DNA from: Gliomastix tumulicola
Lineage: Eukaryota; Ascomycota; Sordariomycetes; Hypocreales; Bionectriaceae
Length of the DNA stretch: 64,000 nucleotides
NCBI GenBank assembly: GCA_001599755.1
Contig: BCHX01000001.1
Location: 1,984,001-2,048,000, forward strand
Reading direction: 5' to 3'
A program made the translations under genes and the position numbers. Shown piece after piece: positions 22,346 to 32,944 of this stretch; within the stretch, counting starts at the first letter, position 1; the number at the start of each line of letters is the position of its first letter. The notes under the pieces were generated by a model, which worked only from the letters and a program-made list of their open reading frames with translations, was not told where the DNA came from and searched no databases.

Positions 22346-25300
22346 TTACTTCAGCCCAAAACCCTCACTCTCGTGAACCGCCCTCCAAAGAAAGGACTCA
22401 AGTCTCTGTTTCGATGTATACTTCCAGAGACTAAGGAAGTTGAAGCAAGTCCTGGCCATGGGGTACCTGCCACAGTCATCCCCTAAGCAAGATACTTTGA
22501 TAGGCATCATTGAAGCTCCTGTTGCTGGCAGTCGATCACTCCCGGTGATGAATGAGAGCATCTTTCGTTGATCCGGGAGTGGTGCGCCTTGAAATGTCTC
22601 CCAGAACCATGCAACTACGCTACCGGGTACATCGGGGTCGTCTTCTCCCCAGTTGTCGTATTCTGCGCTGGCTCTCAGTGACGCTATGTCAAGGGCTTCG
22701 TCTGAGCCACGGACGAGAAGCTCGATTTCGGAAGGGCGGAAGAGAGAAAAGGCATTCCCTCCGCAAATCGTGTAAAAACCTCGTTTGAAGGGCTCGAACT
22801 GGCGAGCAACAGCCGTGTCCAGAAGATAGCGGATATAGAGGTCGACGTACTCTCGGCGATTGGCGTTGGTGACAGGAATCTTGTCCCCTCTGCTGCACAG
22901 GGGCACCTGAACTGCAGCGCCATATTTGTCCATCGTTATGGTGAAGTCAAGGCCCAGGTCCTCGGTATTGCCTTCAAACTCCAAAAGGTCGCGCAAACCT
23001 CGTGCAAGACTTGGCCTGTACTCTTGGAGGTCTTCCAACGTATATCTCAAGCTTTGCTTGGGGCTCAGGGATCCTCGACCGCCGCTGATAGGCGCCGCGG
23101 CGAGCAGTTTTCGAAAAGCGAAGGGCGGTAGTGCAATGTCCAGGATGGTCGAGTTATAAATAGCCAAGCCCATCACGACGCCGACAAGGTAGAACTGGTC
23201 GGACGTTTCGAAAGCGAAGGGATTGAAGTAGCAGTAATGTGACTCCTCGTCATACAGAAAGAGCCCTGTTCGCCGCAACGTTAGTTTCCAAGAAATCAGA
23301 TTGGATCTATGTGATCTTACCATGAGTCGGACTAAACACTTCGCGAGCAAGGAGCAGAAACCACTCCTTCCGTAATCCGCCGCCATCAATGCCCTCTTCG
23401 CCCCTGAAAGAAATTCGGAGTGCTTTCTTCACGTCCTCGCTTCCGCTACCGATCACCTCGCTAACTGCTTTCAGGCTGTCGTCAACGAGGCATTCCCGCC
23501 GTACGTCGAGGAGAAGATATTGACTGGTTTTTCTCCTTCGCATGACACTATCAAAGAAGGCATCCCGGGCAACGGCATTCATTTGTCTTTGAGCGTCATG
23601 TTCTAAGATCTGTGTCTTTGCCCAGATACTCAAGAGGAAAGGATACTGGCAGAACGAGAAGCTTTCGCGTCGTGACTCCCAAGTATCGAAATCACCAACC
23701 AAGTCGACAAGATCGATCATGGAATGATAAAAGTCGGTGTCCGGTAGGAAGGGAGGTCTTGGGGCAGCATCAGTCCGATGAGTGCCCGATCTGCCACCTT
23801 GGAACGTGTTGGCTGCATAGATAAGAGAGAGGACTCGTGCAGCGGCTTTGACCTGCCAATCATCCCTATAAGTAGAACTCTTCGGCTGGTCTTTCGGCTT
23901 CTGTGGCCCCCGCGTCCCCCTGATCTCGTCATGCAGCTGTGCTTCGGAGGGCCCGTCATGCAGTTCTGGTATGAGGCCGGCCGTAATGTCAACCTTGGTA
24001 GGTTGCTTCCTACCGTGTTGTCGGCGTAAACGGTATGTCAAGAATCCGTAGATCAGATCCTTGAGCATGTTGAATCTGGTAGGGTTGTATCTCGAAACCC
24101 ACGAAATCAGCGAAGAGTGACAATCATCTGGTGCATTGGAAACGAGTCCGACGATCCGCTTGAGAATTCCAGAGTGCTGCCCAGATAGGGGACCGGTTCT
24201 GATTGTTGTGTCCGTTCTCCGATCGTCCCAGAAAGACGCGAGGCGACGGTCATTTGTTTGAAGGATTCCCTCGAAGAAGCTGGGATTCGAATGTAGGAGA
24301 GGGTTCTCCAAAATGATCAAAAGGAATCGGAGATGAGCGGCCTCCTTGATCTGACCACCTAGTCTTCTGAGAAGGGTTTCTGTGGCTTTCAACAATACTC
24401 GGTGCACATGAGCTTGAGCTTCCAACAGCTCTCGTTCCGCAGCCACTAGGACGGCTTCACTGGGAGAGTTGTAATCAGGACGCTGTGATAACTCCTCATG
24501 CGTGGTAAACCATTCATTAGCAGCGTTGAGAATAATGGAATACCATTCCGTGACCTCGGCCCAATTGAGGTCTGGAGATCTTTGCGTGACCCGAGATAAT
24601 GTGCTTTCACGGGTGTGAGTTGCTGACGATGCCTGAGAGGTTGGTAGTTCGTCCTGACCCCCCGTCCACCATGTACCATTCTCGGCAAAGTCACCAAGGA
24701 GCAAGACCTTGGGGTCGACAGGAAACGCGGGAGGATCCGCGAAAGAGCCTGTTCGTGGGGGATTGTGAGACCGTTGTCGCGAATGTCGAGGTGATGCATC
24801 AACACGAACTTCGTATTCGCTCCTTGACCTAGTTGGGTAGCGAGTACGATGTGTGAAGAAAGCGTCGTTAATCCGGTCAAAAGAGTTGAAGCAGTCGATC
24901 AGGTAGTCCTCCAGAGGCTTGAATACCACCTTGGACAAATTCGCTCTAGATCTCGAAGGTGTGTTGAGACGGGAAAAGCCTTGCGACTCCCAAGTGGCTG
25001 CACGGTATGGTCGTTCAGAAGCAGCTGTTGACGAATGTCCTGACCCTGACTGAGACCTACGGGAAGGGTTCGGCCGAAGGGTAGGTTGCTCATTGAAAAC
25101 AAACTGTGGTGTGTAAACTTCTGATCCCGGACTGCTTCCAAAGCCACGATAACTCTCGTGTCTGTGATACGGCTGAGTTGGGGTATCATGAGCAGCACCT
25201 GGGTCGTTACGATTCGCTCCAGTTCTTGCATGTGTGGAAGCGTCCTGCTGTCTTGGCCGTGATTGTCTCAGCAAGTATGTCTGGAGGCACTGTCGCACAA

Positions 25301-25968
25301 TCTGCCTAGCCTGTGCGGCTGAGACAGGTTGATCTAGTCAAGAATGATTAGCATGGCATGCATTTCTAGAGGGTGTCACTAGAAAGGGTCACTCAGTAAT
25401 TACTTGGTATTTTGGAGACGGGGTCATCTTGACCGCGCGGCCGTCTCTCTCGAGTGTCCCGTGTCCCAAGGGGCACCAAGTCGTTGATTGTAACGCAGAT
25501 GGAGCATTTGAAAACATCAAGCTCTTTGGGCCACCGCATAGTTGACCCGCAGGTCATGCAGTCTCCGGAAGCAAACTCCTTCATGTCGCCGGGGCCTTGG
25601 TCTCCCTGTACACCTGTAGCTTCGGGGGACCATGGAAGATAGAAATCATCGCATGGAAAATCTGCATTGGAAAGCACCTCTGCAGCCGAGTCGAATTTCC
25701 TTTCTTTCCTTTTCTTTCCACGAAATAGAGCGGGAAAGGGATTGCTCAAAGATCGCACGTGGAATGATCGGTGATGTCTCGACGGGGAGCCGTCATAGTC
25801 TGTAGAGCTGTCTTCGCTACTATCGTCGAGAACTGACGGGATAGCTCGAGGCCCGTCGGAACCAGGACAAGGCGATGATGTTTCCGAGGAGGACGAGATG
25901 GGAGAGTCTTGGTGGGATCGCCTTGAGCTGGGGCCGCGTTGATGCCGGTTCAGGTACCAGGGGGCCAT
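22346..25968 (-). CDS. hul4: HECT-domain E3 ubiquitin ligase, Hul4-like
   Basis: Three exons (25404-25968, 23321-25333, 22346-23265) give 1165 residues, in frame. The C-terminal HECT domain starts near residue 800 and contains SFRGEEGIDGGGLRKEWF, FYLVGVVMGLAIYN, and the catalytic segment ARTCFNFLSLWKYTSK, whose Cys forms the thioester with ubiquitin. Near residue 150 a CxxC...CxxC pair (CMTCGSTMRW and FKCSIC) forms a small zinc site, as in Hul4 relatives. The N-terminal part is Ser/Arg-rich and disordered. Hul4 acts in nuclear protein quality control and RNA surveillance; substrates here are unknown. The start is the ATG before APWYLNRHQ; an upstream TTG is not used. Confidence 0.9.
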
Positions 25969-26435
25969 GGCGCCCGACAACTTGCCCGTATTAGTCGCTG
26001 GGCGCCGGATTTCGTACTAGTGCGTCAGTGCTGGGGATGGGACGGCAAAAGCCAACCCTCAGTCTTCGCGAGCGGCAATGATCGTGGCAAATGCATTGGA
26101 GACCAAGGGCCGCCAAAGGGTGATTTGACTCGGTCATGGATTCTTCCTCCAAGTTGAGACAGGATGACAGGAGGCAAGCATATTCAGGGCAGGTGCGACG
26201 TCCATGCGACGGAAGGTACAATGCAGCCCGTGTCCAGTGAGCAAGCCCCAATTCTTAGCGAGCTGTAGCGCTGTAGATCATCCATATTTTTAAGTTTCAG
26301 GGGATTGATGGGCTAATGCATTAACCACACGAGATATTACTTCCCAACCATTTTATGCATCAATGTCCTGTTCTCGGATGCTATTCATGTCATGGAACTA
26401 ATATGTGTTTATTTTTAGGTGCAACTCATCAGCTC
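25969..26435. other. Intergenic, hul4 promoter
   Basis: No gene is seen between the hul4 start and the 3' end of the DUF3712 gene. Confidence 0.45.
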
Positions 26436-27117
26436 TCAGCTTTGCAGAAGCCCAACTTGCTCTGGTGTAAGCTCCAGCCTCATGTCGATGTACTGGATCG
26501 TCTCGTTGCACCAAGTCTTACACTGGGTTCCAACAGCCACCAGCCTGATCTGCCTCCCAGCTGTGATTCCCTCTACGAGAGAGCCGTGCAATTGAACCTC
26601 GAATCTCCCGAGCCCAAGGTCGAAAGCGCCCTCTAGATCAGCCAGGACCAGTCCCGCATCGTTGCGCAGCTCGAACAGGCTTTGTCCGTGGTCGATGCTC
26701 ACAGGGCCAGGATTCTGGCATTCCAAGGCGATGCTGATACTGTGACCATTACGACTGATGTGCTGTATCGCGGCTTTGGGTCCCATCATTCCTTGAACCA
26801 GTATGTCGATGCAGCAGCTGCAGTGCGCCACGATACCCATGACCCTGATGTCGCATTCGCCATTCCCCAGCTGCAAGCAAACCGTCTCTCCCACGACAAT
26901 GCTGAAGATCAGCATGCGGAAGGCCGTCATGTCCGTTATTTGGACTCGCTGCTCTTCCACTGTCACCGGTGCTTCCCCACGACTCATTCTGACCTCAGGA
27001 AGTTGTAGTTTGCCGAAAACACTGCCGTTGAAGGTCAAGTCTGTCATGACGGGACTGATCGTACTAGGAATCGGGCCCGTGGTGCTGACTTGACTCTGTA
27101 TAGAGAGGTGAAATGAG
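26436..27117 (-). CDS. DUF3712-domain protein, 5' end unresolved
   Basis: The frame codes for a DUF3712 domain: FGKLQLPEVRMSRG, VQITDMTAFRMLIFS, LQLGNGECDIRVMGI, GPKAAIQHI, NPGPVSIDHGQSLFELRNDA and TWCNETIQYIDMRLEL follow the family order. Homology reaches upstream of the first ATG (27047) through SFHLSIQSQVSTTGPIP, so translation must begin in an earlier exon. A branch-like TACTGAC and acceptor at 27118 support an intron there. I did not find a convincing first exon with the membrane anchor that many relatives carry; the gene may be truncated. Function of the family is unknown. Confidence 0.65.
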
Positions 27118-27906
27118 CTGCATGGAGGTCAGTATTACTCTGCATGCGGTCTCACTCCTTGGGGTGTACTCTTTTGTTGCGTTGCCAATCTTAATTGAGA
27201 TAATGTTCAACCTGGAGCGGTTAAGAAGGTACTGAAAAATAGAATCTAGGTGGCTCATGTTGGACGGCCGGTTGCATTGAGGAGATAGATGGTCGCGTCT
27301 TGAACGCCAGGCGTCAATATTAAGTCTGAAACCCATGCTTATGAAGTTAATCAACGAAATAGCGAGGCAATTGACTCCTGCTTCTTGCCTTGGCTTCGCG
27401 TGCGCAGAAGCAGGTCTGACCTGACTTGTCGCTTACAACTTTGGAAACAGAAGTAGCCGTTCTCAAAGGCAAGCCACAATAACGCATCCACCGTTCGGGG
27501 GAATATTGCACATTTCAAGAAGAATCAGCTCAGTCGATAGCGGGCCTATATTCCCACAGGAGATGGTAAACCAATTCACACACAAACTCCAACCCGTGCA
27601 GCCTCGACATGTACAGTGCCAATGCTCACGCGCCCATGTCACACGTCACATAACCTCGCAGAACCGCAGAGGCTTGAACCCGATGAATTCATGAGAGTAA
27701 ACATTGACCCTGTTGCAAATCATATCCGAGGATCTAACCTCCAAAACTCCCACTATGAGCCCCCGCATAGCCGATTTTTCCACCTGAGCCGAGTCGTGGT
27801 GAAGCGTTTCCCCTCCGATTTTAGAATACATGCCGCTGCCTTTTGTACGCCATGCATCTTTTTTTGAAGAGTTAGTAGACCGTTGCCGAGTCGTATTTGG
27901 CGTCGT
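27118..27906. other. Intergenic or lost 5' exon of the DUF3712 gene
   Basis: The stretch may hold the missing first exon of the DUF3712 gene; otherwise I see only accidental frames. Confidence 0.35.
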
Positions 27907-28548
27907 TTAAGAGGGAGGAGGGGCGCCGCCACGGCCGCGACCGAAACCACCACGGCTGTTAAACTCATGTTAGCCCATACGATTCCACTGCAGCTGCAAC
28001 TTCGGGGGGACGGAGAGAAATCTCACAATTGAGGAGCGTATTCGCCGGGAGCACCACCCTCCTTGCCCTCACCAGCCTCGCGCCTTCGGTATCCGCCCTC
28101 ACGGTCGCCACGGTCACCACCACGTCCGCGGCCAAAGGGCCGTCTCTCGCGCTCGCCCTCGCCGAGCATGCCTCGGGGAGGAGCATGCGACCGCTGCTGC
28201 TTGATGTGGGTGGCGGGGACGATCTCAGCGGGGAGGTGAAGCCATTCGCGGAGGTAGTCGAGACCCTCGGGGGTCAGGGTGTAGTAGTACCACTGCCAAG
28301 AGAACTGGGTCTTGACATAGCCGCGAGAGTTGAGGGACTGCAGAGCCTTGATGACGAAAAGGTTCTTGGTGTCGATGTCGGGGTGCTTGGGGAGGTTGAA
28401 GTCCTTGGGGGCCACGAGCACACCCTCACGGAAGAGGTACTGGAGCTGCGCGTTAGCAAAGGAAATCTCAGGACATTCGTCGCGTGCTCCGGGCAATTCG
28501 TAAATTCACCTCGTGGATCTTCTTGCGGTCGGCCTTGGGAATCAACAT
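27907..28548 (-). CDS. RPS10: 40S ribosomal protein S10 (eS10)
   Basis: This is the small-subunit protein eS10. Exons encode MLIPKADRKKIHE, then YLFREGVLVAPKDFNLPKHP and the winged-helix core with SRGYVKTQFSWQWYYYTLTP and GLDYLREWLHLPAEIVPATH. The tail is Arg/Gly-rich with RGR repeats, and the last exon ends GGFGRGRGGAPPPS. Introns lie near 28446-28509 and 27960-28023. The size is about 167 residues, usual for fungi. A very short first coding exon (13 codons) begins at the ATG at 28548. Confidence 0.96.
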
Positions 28549-28853
28549 CGTGGCGGTTTGCTTCGTGAGTCGATGTTGAGCAACTTGGAGGTTTGCGGGA
28601 CAGTCTGAAAGTGCCTGGTCTCAAATTGGAATTTTCTGTGGGCGGAAACCCTACGTTGAATTTCGAGAGGAAGTGGGGTGGCTTGACGACCTAGGCTGTG
28701 GCTTAAAATCACGTGCAGATAAGACTCGACGGCCCCACTAATTATCAGTGTGGCGCAGAGGCTTGACAACGGTCGAGGCTCGTGAGGCGCCTCAGTGTCA
28801 TCACATCTCAATCAAAGAATTTCGACTCGCCACCTCCTGCACAAACAGCCATC
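28549..28853. promoter_or_regulatory. Shared divergent promoter, rps10 and sde2
   Basis: The gap is 305 bp between two start codons. No specific site was recognised. Confidence 0.4.
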
Positions 28854-29696
28854 ATGCTGAACGTTCTCATCACGACTTTCGGTGGCCTTGGCCTGCCGCC
28901 AACGCTGTCATTACCCGTTGACCCATCAACATCCGTCACCGACTTGCGCGAACAGCTGGACGATCTCCTCCCAACCAGCCACACGAGACTCCTCCTCACA
29001 ACGATCTCGAATACACAACTACCGCAGCACTCGTCTTCCCCGCTATCGGAGTACCTCTCCAGCAGCGACGATGAGTTCCTCTCCCTTCGACTCTCGCTGC
29101 CCCTCTGCGGTGGTAAGGGAGGTTTCGGATCACAGCTTCGCGCTGCGGGTGGGCGCATGTCATCACGCAAGCGCAACCAAGAAGACCATGGTTCGAGCCG
29201 AAACCTCGACGGCCGAAGGCTGCGCACCGTGAACGAGGCTAAGGCGCTGGCTGAATATCTCGCTATCAAACCCGAGATGGAGCAGAAGGAGAAGGAGAAA
29301 AGGCGGGAGCGTTGGGCTCAGATCGCGGAGTCATCAGAAAGGAAACAGGCTGAGATCGCGTCGGGGAGCAAGGGTCGCCTGGATGGGAAGTGGGTGGAGG
29401 ATAAGGAAGAGAGCAACGAGAAGACCAGGGAGGCAGTGCTGGCCGCCATGAAGGCTGGAAAGTACAACGACAACCTCTTGGCCTCGTCACATGGATCAAG
29501 TTCGTCGGACCAGAGCCATGTTCAGTCCTCGTCAGGCGATGAAAAGGACGCACCAAGCTCCAAAGAGTCATCGCCTCCGTCGGAAGTTGAGAATAAGGAG
29601 GCCAAGGAAGTTGATAATGGAAAGGGCAAGGAAAAGGCTGTCACGTTTTTCGGCTTTGACGAGGATGACGAGTTTATGAGCTCGGACGAGGAATGA
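28854..29696 (+). CDS. sde2: Sde2-like ubiquitin-fold splicing and genome-stability factor
   Basis: The 280-residue product begins with a ubiquitin-like fold (about 1-85) ending in LPLCGGKGGFGSQLRAAGGR. In Sde2 a deubiquitinase cuts after the first GG of GGKGG and the Lys-starting fragment joins the spliceosome, promoting excision of selected introns, and supports silencing and telomere stability. The conserved block after the site (SSRKRNQEDHGSSRNLDGRR) and the charged coiled-coil helix at about 145-200 fit. The tail is acidic, Ser-rich and ends in SSDEE. It is a single exon, with the start at the ATG at 28854. Confidence 0.93.
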   Translation: MLNVLITTFGGLGLPPTLSLPVDPSTSVTDLREQLDDLLPTSHTRLLLTTISNTQLPQHSSSPLSEYLSSSDDEFLSLRLSLPLCGGKGGFGSQLRAAGGRMSSRKRNQEDHGSSRNLDGRRLRTVNEAKALAEYLAIKPEMEQKEKEKRRERWAQIAESSERKQAEIASGSKGRLDGKWVEDKEESNEKTREAVLAAMKAGKYNDNLLASSHGSSSSDQSHVQSSSGDEKDAPSSKESSPPSEVENKEAKEVDNGKGKEKAVTFFGFDEDDEFMSSDEE

Positions 29697-30190
29697 TTGT
29701 TTCGCCTAAGGTAGAATGTACGGGACTCTTGTTTGAGTATAATATCACTACGACCAACGTTGGTAGAATCATGATTCACAATGCGCCTTGAACGAGTCGC
29801 TATTCTGCTACTTACATCCGGCTATGCTCTATGAGCATATAAGACATCGATGGACTGTTTCACTTGGTTCAGGATACTGAATAATGTGTCCGTAGCTGGA
29901 ATTATGCTTCACATGAAGCTATGGTGTATCATCACGGGCCATGGTAGGCTGAGGAAGACAGGCACCGGACGAATGGATGATAATCTCTATACAAAGGATG
30001 CGACTTGTTGTCTTGTCTACCAACTCTCCCAAGTCCACGGATAAGCCAGCAGTAGGAACATCATCAGAGGAAATAGCCAATGCGCGGAATCCCGAGTACC
30101 TAGTCTGATTGACTATCGAAGGGATAAATAATACAACTCGTTTAACTTCGTCTAACAACGGTACCGCAATGAAGCCACGTCGAAGCCATC
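29697..30190. other. Intergenic, convergent 3' flanks
   Basis: Only 3' flanks of sde2 and cox12 are present; no gene is seen. Confidence 0.5.
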
Positions 30191-30739
30191 TTAAGCATCA
30201 AGCTTGACAGGGAAGTTTCCAGCCTCTGCACATACAATAGTTAGCCATTGATCTTGTCGCAAGACAGGACAGTAGACAAACCTCGCTGCTCATCCCAGCG
30301 CTGGTACCAGCCGGAGGGGCACAGTGAGCGGTAGGCGAGCCAGAACTTCAATTGACGTTAGCAACTTGCTCCAATGCTCTTGTATGCAGCTCGTAGTAGA
30401 AGCTCACCTGACGGCAAGGTGCGAAGTCCTCCCCCTTGGCGATGATGCACTTGTGGTAATCGACGTAGTTCTGCCAGCAGTGCTTGGTCTGGTTGACGTT
30501 GGGAAAGCGGGCGTCGGTGCCTAATTGCCAAAAGTCGAGAGTCAGTCACTGTCTGATGCCGTGCATTCAATTGAGGCGTCGCTCGAGCATATATCCCGCG
30601 GGTTCGGCGTACCGGCTGTGAGCGCAAGCATTGGTCAGTCCACGATCATGACATTTTCTCAGGGCGGGATTATCTGCGTACCAGTCACAAACTTGAAGGG
30701 CTTGGTGACAAGCTCCTGGCCATCCTCGTTGTCGGACAT
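30191..30739 (-). CDS. cox12: Cytochrome c oxidase subunit VIb (Cox12)
   Basis: The small intermembrane-space subunit of complex IV is assembled from four exons: MSDNEDGQELVTKPFKFVT, then TDARFPNVNQTKHCWQNYVD through FAPCRQ, then FWLAYRSLCPSGWYQRWDEQ, then AGNFPVKLDA. The paired-cysteine helices are intact: C-x9-C (CWQNYVDYHKC) and C-x10-C (CRQFWLAYRSLC), the substrate of the Mia40 relay. The length, about 89 residues, is normal. The first ATG at 30739 is the start. Divergent from the B12D-like gene. Confidence 0.95.
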
Positions 30740-31081
30740 GTTGGTTGATATGGGGGAATTGGTCTGCGAGGGTCGGGTGTGAGGTCGTCGATTGCTACGC
30801 GGCTCTCGAAGCTGGTAGGGTCGAAGGTGAAGAAGGTGTGCAGGTAGAATCAGGTGGTTTCACCCGGCTGTTCTCTGGTGTGTTGCCTGAGGTTTGGCCG
30901 AGCCAATAGGAGGCCGGCTATCTACCACTGTTCTCCCGAAAGCGGGTCCGGATTGGATCATGCCATTGGCAGTGACCTAGTCAACCTCACTCAATCTGTT
31001 AACCACGCTTCGACCTCTGACGACGTTTTTACCACCAGCTCTACCTGTTCTCGACTTCGCGATCCGATAACCGTCGCCATC
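30740..31081. promoter_or_regulatory. Shared divergent promoter, cox12 and B12D-like gene
   Basis: A 342 bp gap separates two genes for respiratory-chain-type proteins. CCAAT occurs as AGCCAATAGG near 30900, a candidate site for the Hap complex that controls respiratory genes in fungi. Confidence 0.5.
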
Positions 31082-31584
31082 ATGCGCTCCACCACCGCCC
31101 TCAGGATGTTCAACCGAACTCCCCAGATGATGTTCCGCCAGAGCCCCCGGATGCTGAGGCCCGTTCCCGTGAGTAATAGCCGAAACCCACCACGACAACT
31201 TCTCCTAGCTAATCTCTCGCCAACAGAAGGAGGACCAAGCCGGTACGTGACGCAGCGTGGATTCGCGACGCTTCGAAGAACACCTGTTTAGCTTCTACAT
31301 AACCCAATTGGCGCGGGTTCATTCAATTGACACTGTCAAAAAGGCCACACCATCTCTCAGCGCCTCCGCAAGCTCAAGCAGATCCCCCTCGAGCTGTGGC
31401 CCCTAGGTTCGGAGCTCTCCTAGTCCCCTCGGACGATGGCAAACAGCTAACAGTACTACCAGCTATCGTCGTCGGCTTCGCTGTCGTTGCCGCCGGCTAC
31501 TCGAGCGTCCGCAAGTTCGTCGTCGACAAGAACCTGCGACTGACCCGCCAGGGCCCCGGTGCCCGATCCGACGACCACCACTAA
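31082..31584 (+). CDS. Small B12D/NDUFA4 (MLRQ)-like mitochondrial inner-membrane protein
   Basis: Four exons (31082-31168, 31227-31242, 31344-31406, 31463-31584) give 95 residues in frame. The N-terminus is basic with no acidic residues for 28 positions, fitting a mitochondrial presequence. Then come ISQRLRKLKQIPLELWPL, one membrane helix (IVVGFAVVAAGYSSVRKFV) and a basic end (LRLTRQGPGA). This pattern fits the B12D/MLRQ family, whose animal member NDUFA4 is a complex IV subunit. The second exon is just 16 nt. The family call is moderately firm. Confidence 0.72.
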
Positions 31585-31844
31585 GGTCGGGATGCAAAAA
31601 GGAGACGAGGCGAGGCGAGGATATCACTAGGCTGGGAAGTTTCCTATGTTGAGCAAGAGGGGTCATTGTACATTGTCAGACACTGGTCAGGGTATTGAAT
31701 TCAATTGGCCTACACCCTCCACGGTCATTTTCCTTTTTATCAAAGAACAGTCGAACCATGTGCCCATGCGATGTCTGTCCAAACGCCTACGCTTTCCCAA
31801 ATGTCAAGAATGTGTCAATCCAGATGGCCCAGCTGCCGGGCTCA

Positions 31845-32366
31845 TCATTCCTGCTTCGGCCCAGCCACGTCCAAGCCCTCCAGTCCTTGCATCGGGTCTG
31901 CGACTGGCTCGTCTGATGGCGCCCCGTCGCCATTGTCGAGATCTTCTTCCTTCCCTTCCCCGGCTTGCTTAGAAAGCCAGCCCTCCTTTTCCTCGGTATT
32001 AGCACGGTGTGAAAGCTGTGAATAGATAGTTATAGTGGAACTCACCTGTTCCCAAATGGCAGTTTTGCTACCGAGCCCTTCATCAGCGCTCTTGGGGGCC
32101 TTTGCCTGTGAAACCCTGAGAACTTTGCCAAAGAATTCAGCTTGATCCATGTTGTCGATGGCCTCCTTGGCGTCTGCGCTGTCCTCGTACTCGACGTAGG
32201 CAAAGCCCTTGTGAGGTTCCGTTGACCCGGGCTTGTCGTTCTTAGGCACCTGCACCTCGACGATCTCCCCGAAAGGAATAAAGGCGTCAAGAACGTGGGA
32301 GCTTGTCGCTAGAGGCGACAGTCCGCCGACATGGACGGTGGATTTCCACCGCTGAGCGTCTGACAT
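31845..32366 (-). CDS. RRM protein related to the RNA-binding domain of cyclophilin E
   Basis: One RRM covers about residues 8-92. RNP2 is VHVGGL and RNP1 is KGFAYVEY, both intact. The domain matches the RRM of peptidyl-prolyl isomerase E (Cyp33), but no cyclophilin domain follows: after WEQ the sequence is acidic and ends by QE. The open frame is continuous; an in-frame intron of about 54 nt (GTGAGT at about 32045) probably removes a stretch before EGWLSKQAGEG. The start is the ATG at 32366. It is likely a nuclear splicing-related factor by family; its exact role is unknown. Confidence 0.82.
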   Translation of the reverse strand: MSDAQRWKSTVHVGGLSPLATSSHVLDAFIPFGEIVEVQVPKNDKPGSTEPHKGFAYVEYEDSADAKEAIDNMDQAEFFGKVLRVSQAKAPKSADEGLGSKTAIWEQVSSTITIYSQLSHRANTEEKEGWLSKQAGEGKEEDLDNGDGAPSDEPVADPMQGLEGLDVAGPKQE

Positions 32367-32944
32367 GATTTCCAACACCGTGGGTGGTTGGCTCAGCCGT
32401 TGTCGAAGTACGGCAGCAACTGGTTGGGTACAGTGTGATCGAAAGCTGTCAGAGGGGTGGTGAAATTTCACAGTCCGACTATTTCCCCGTTCGCGTATCG
32501 TCGTAGCCTCGAGTTTCCCGAATCACAGCGCTGGCTTGCGGGCAAAGAATCGCTTCGAAGCATGAAGAAGTCATGTAACTGCTGGAAAACAGGCTGCATC
32601 ACGTGACGGGCAGGACCGACGTAGCCCTTCCTTCCAGCTCTAACGTGGCGGGGCAACAACAATGGCCCACTCCGTTCAGCGGGCTTGCCTTCCAGGGGGC
32701 TCGAGCTATTGGATCAACGAGGGACCACTTCTGACTTGGATAGACTGCAATCTGGCATCATACTGAGGGAGCTGGCTAGGTAACTGCTTGCCAGCGACGG
32801 TCCAACCTACAAGACTGTGCCAATTCTTCTCGTCTGGCACTCGCAGTACCCTGTTTCACTTCCATATCTTCTGGGAATCGAGCCTAAACATCACAACTCC
32901 CCGTTCGAGAACCTGCCCTCCGACGTAGTATCGTGGTCGACACC
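32367..32944. promoter_or_regulatory. Shared divergent promoter, RRM gene and sec31
   Basis: The 578 bp gap serves two divergent genes. I see no specific motif. Confidence 0.4.
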
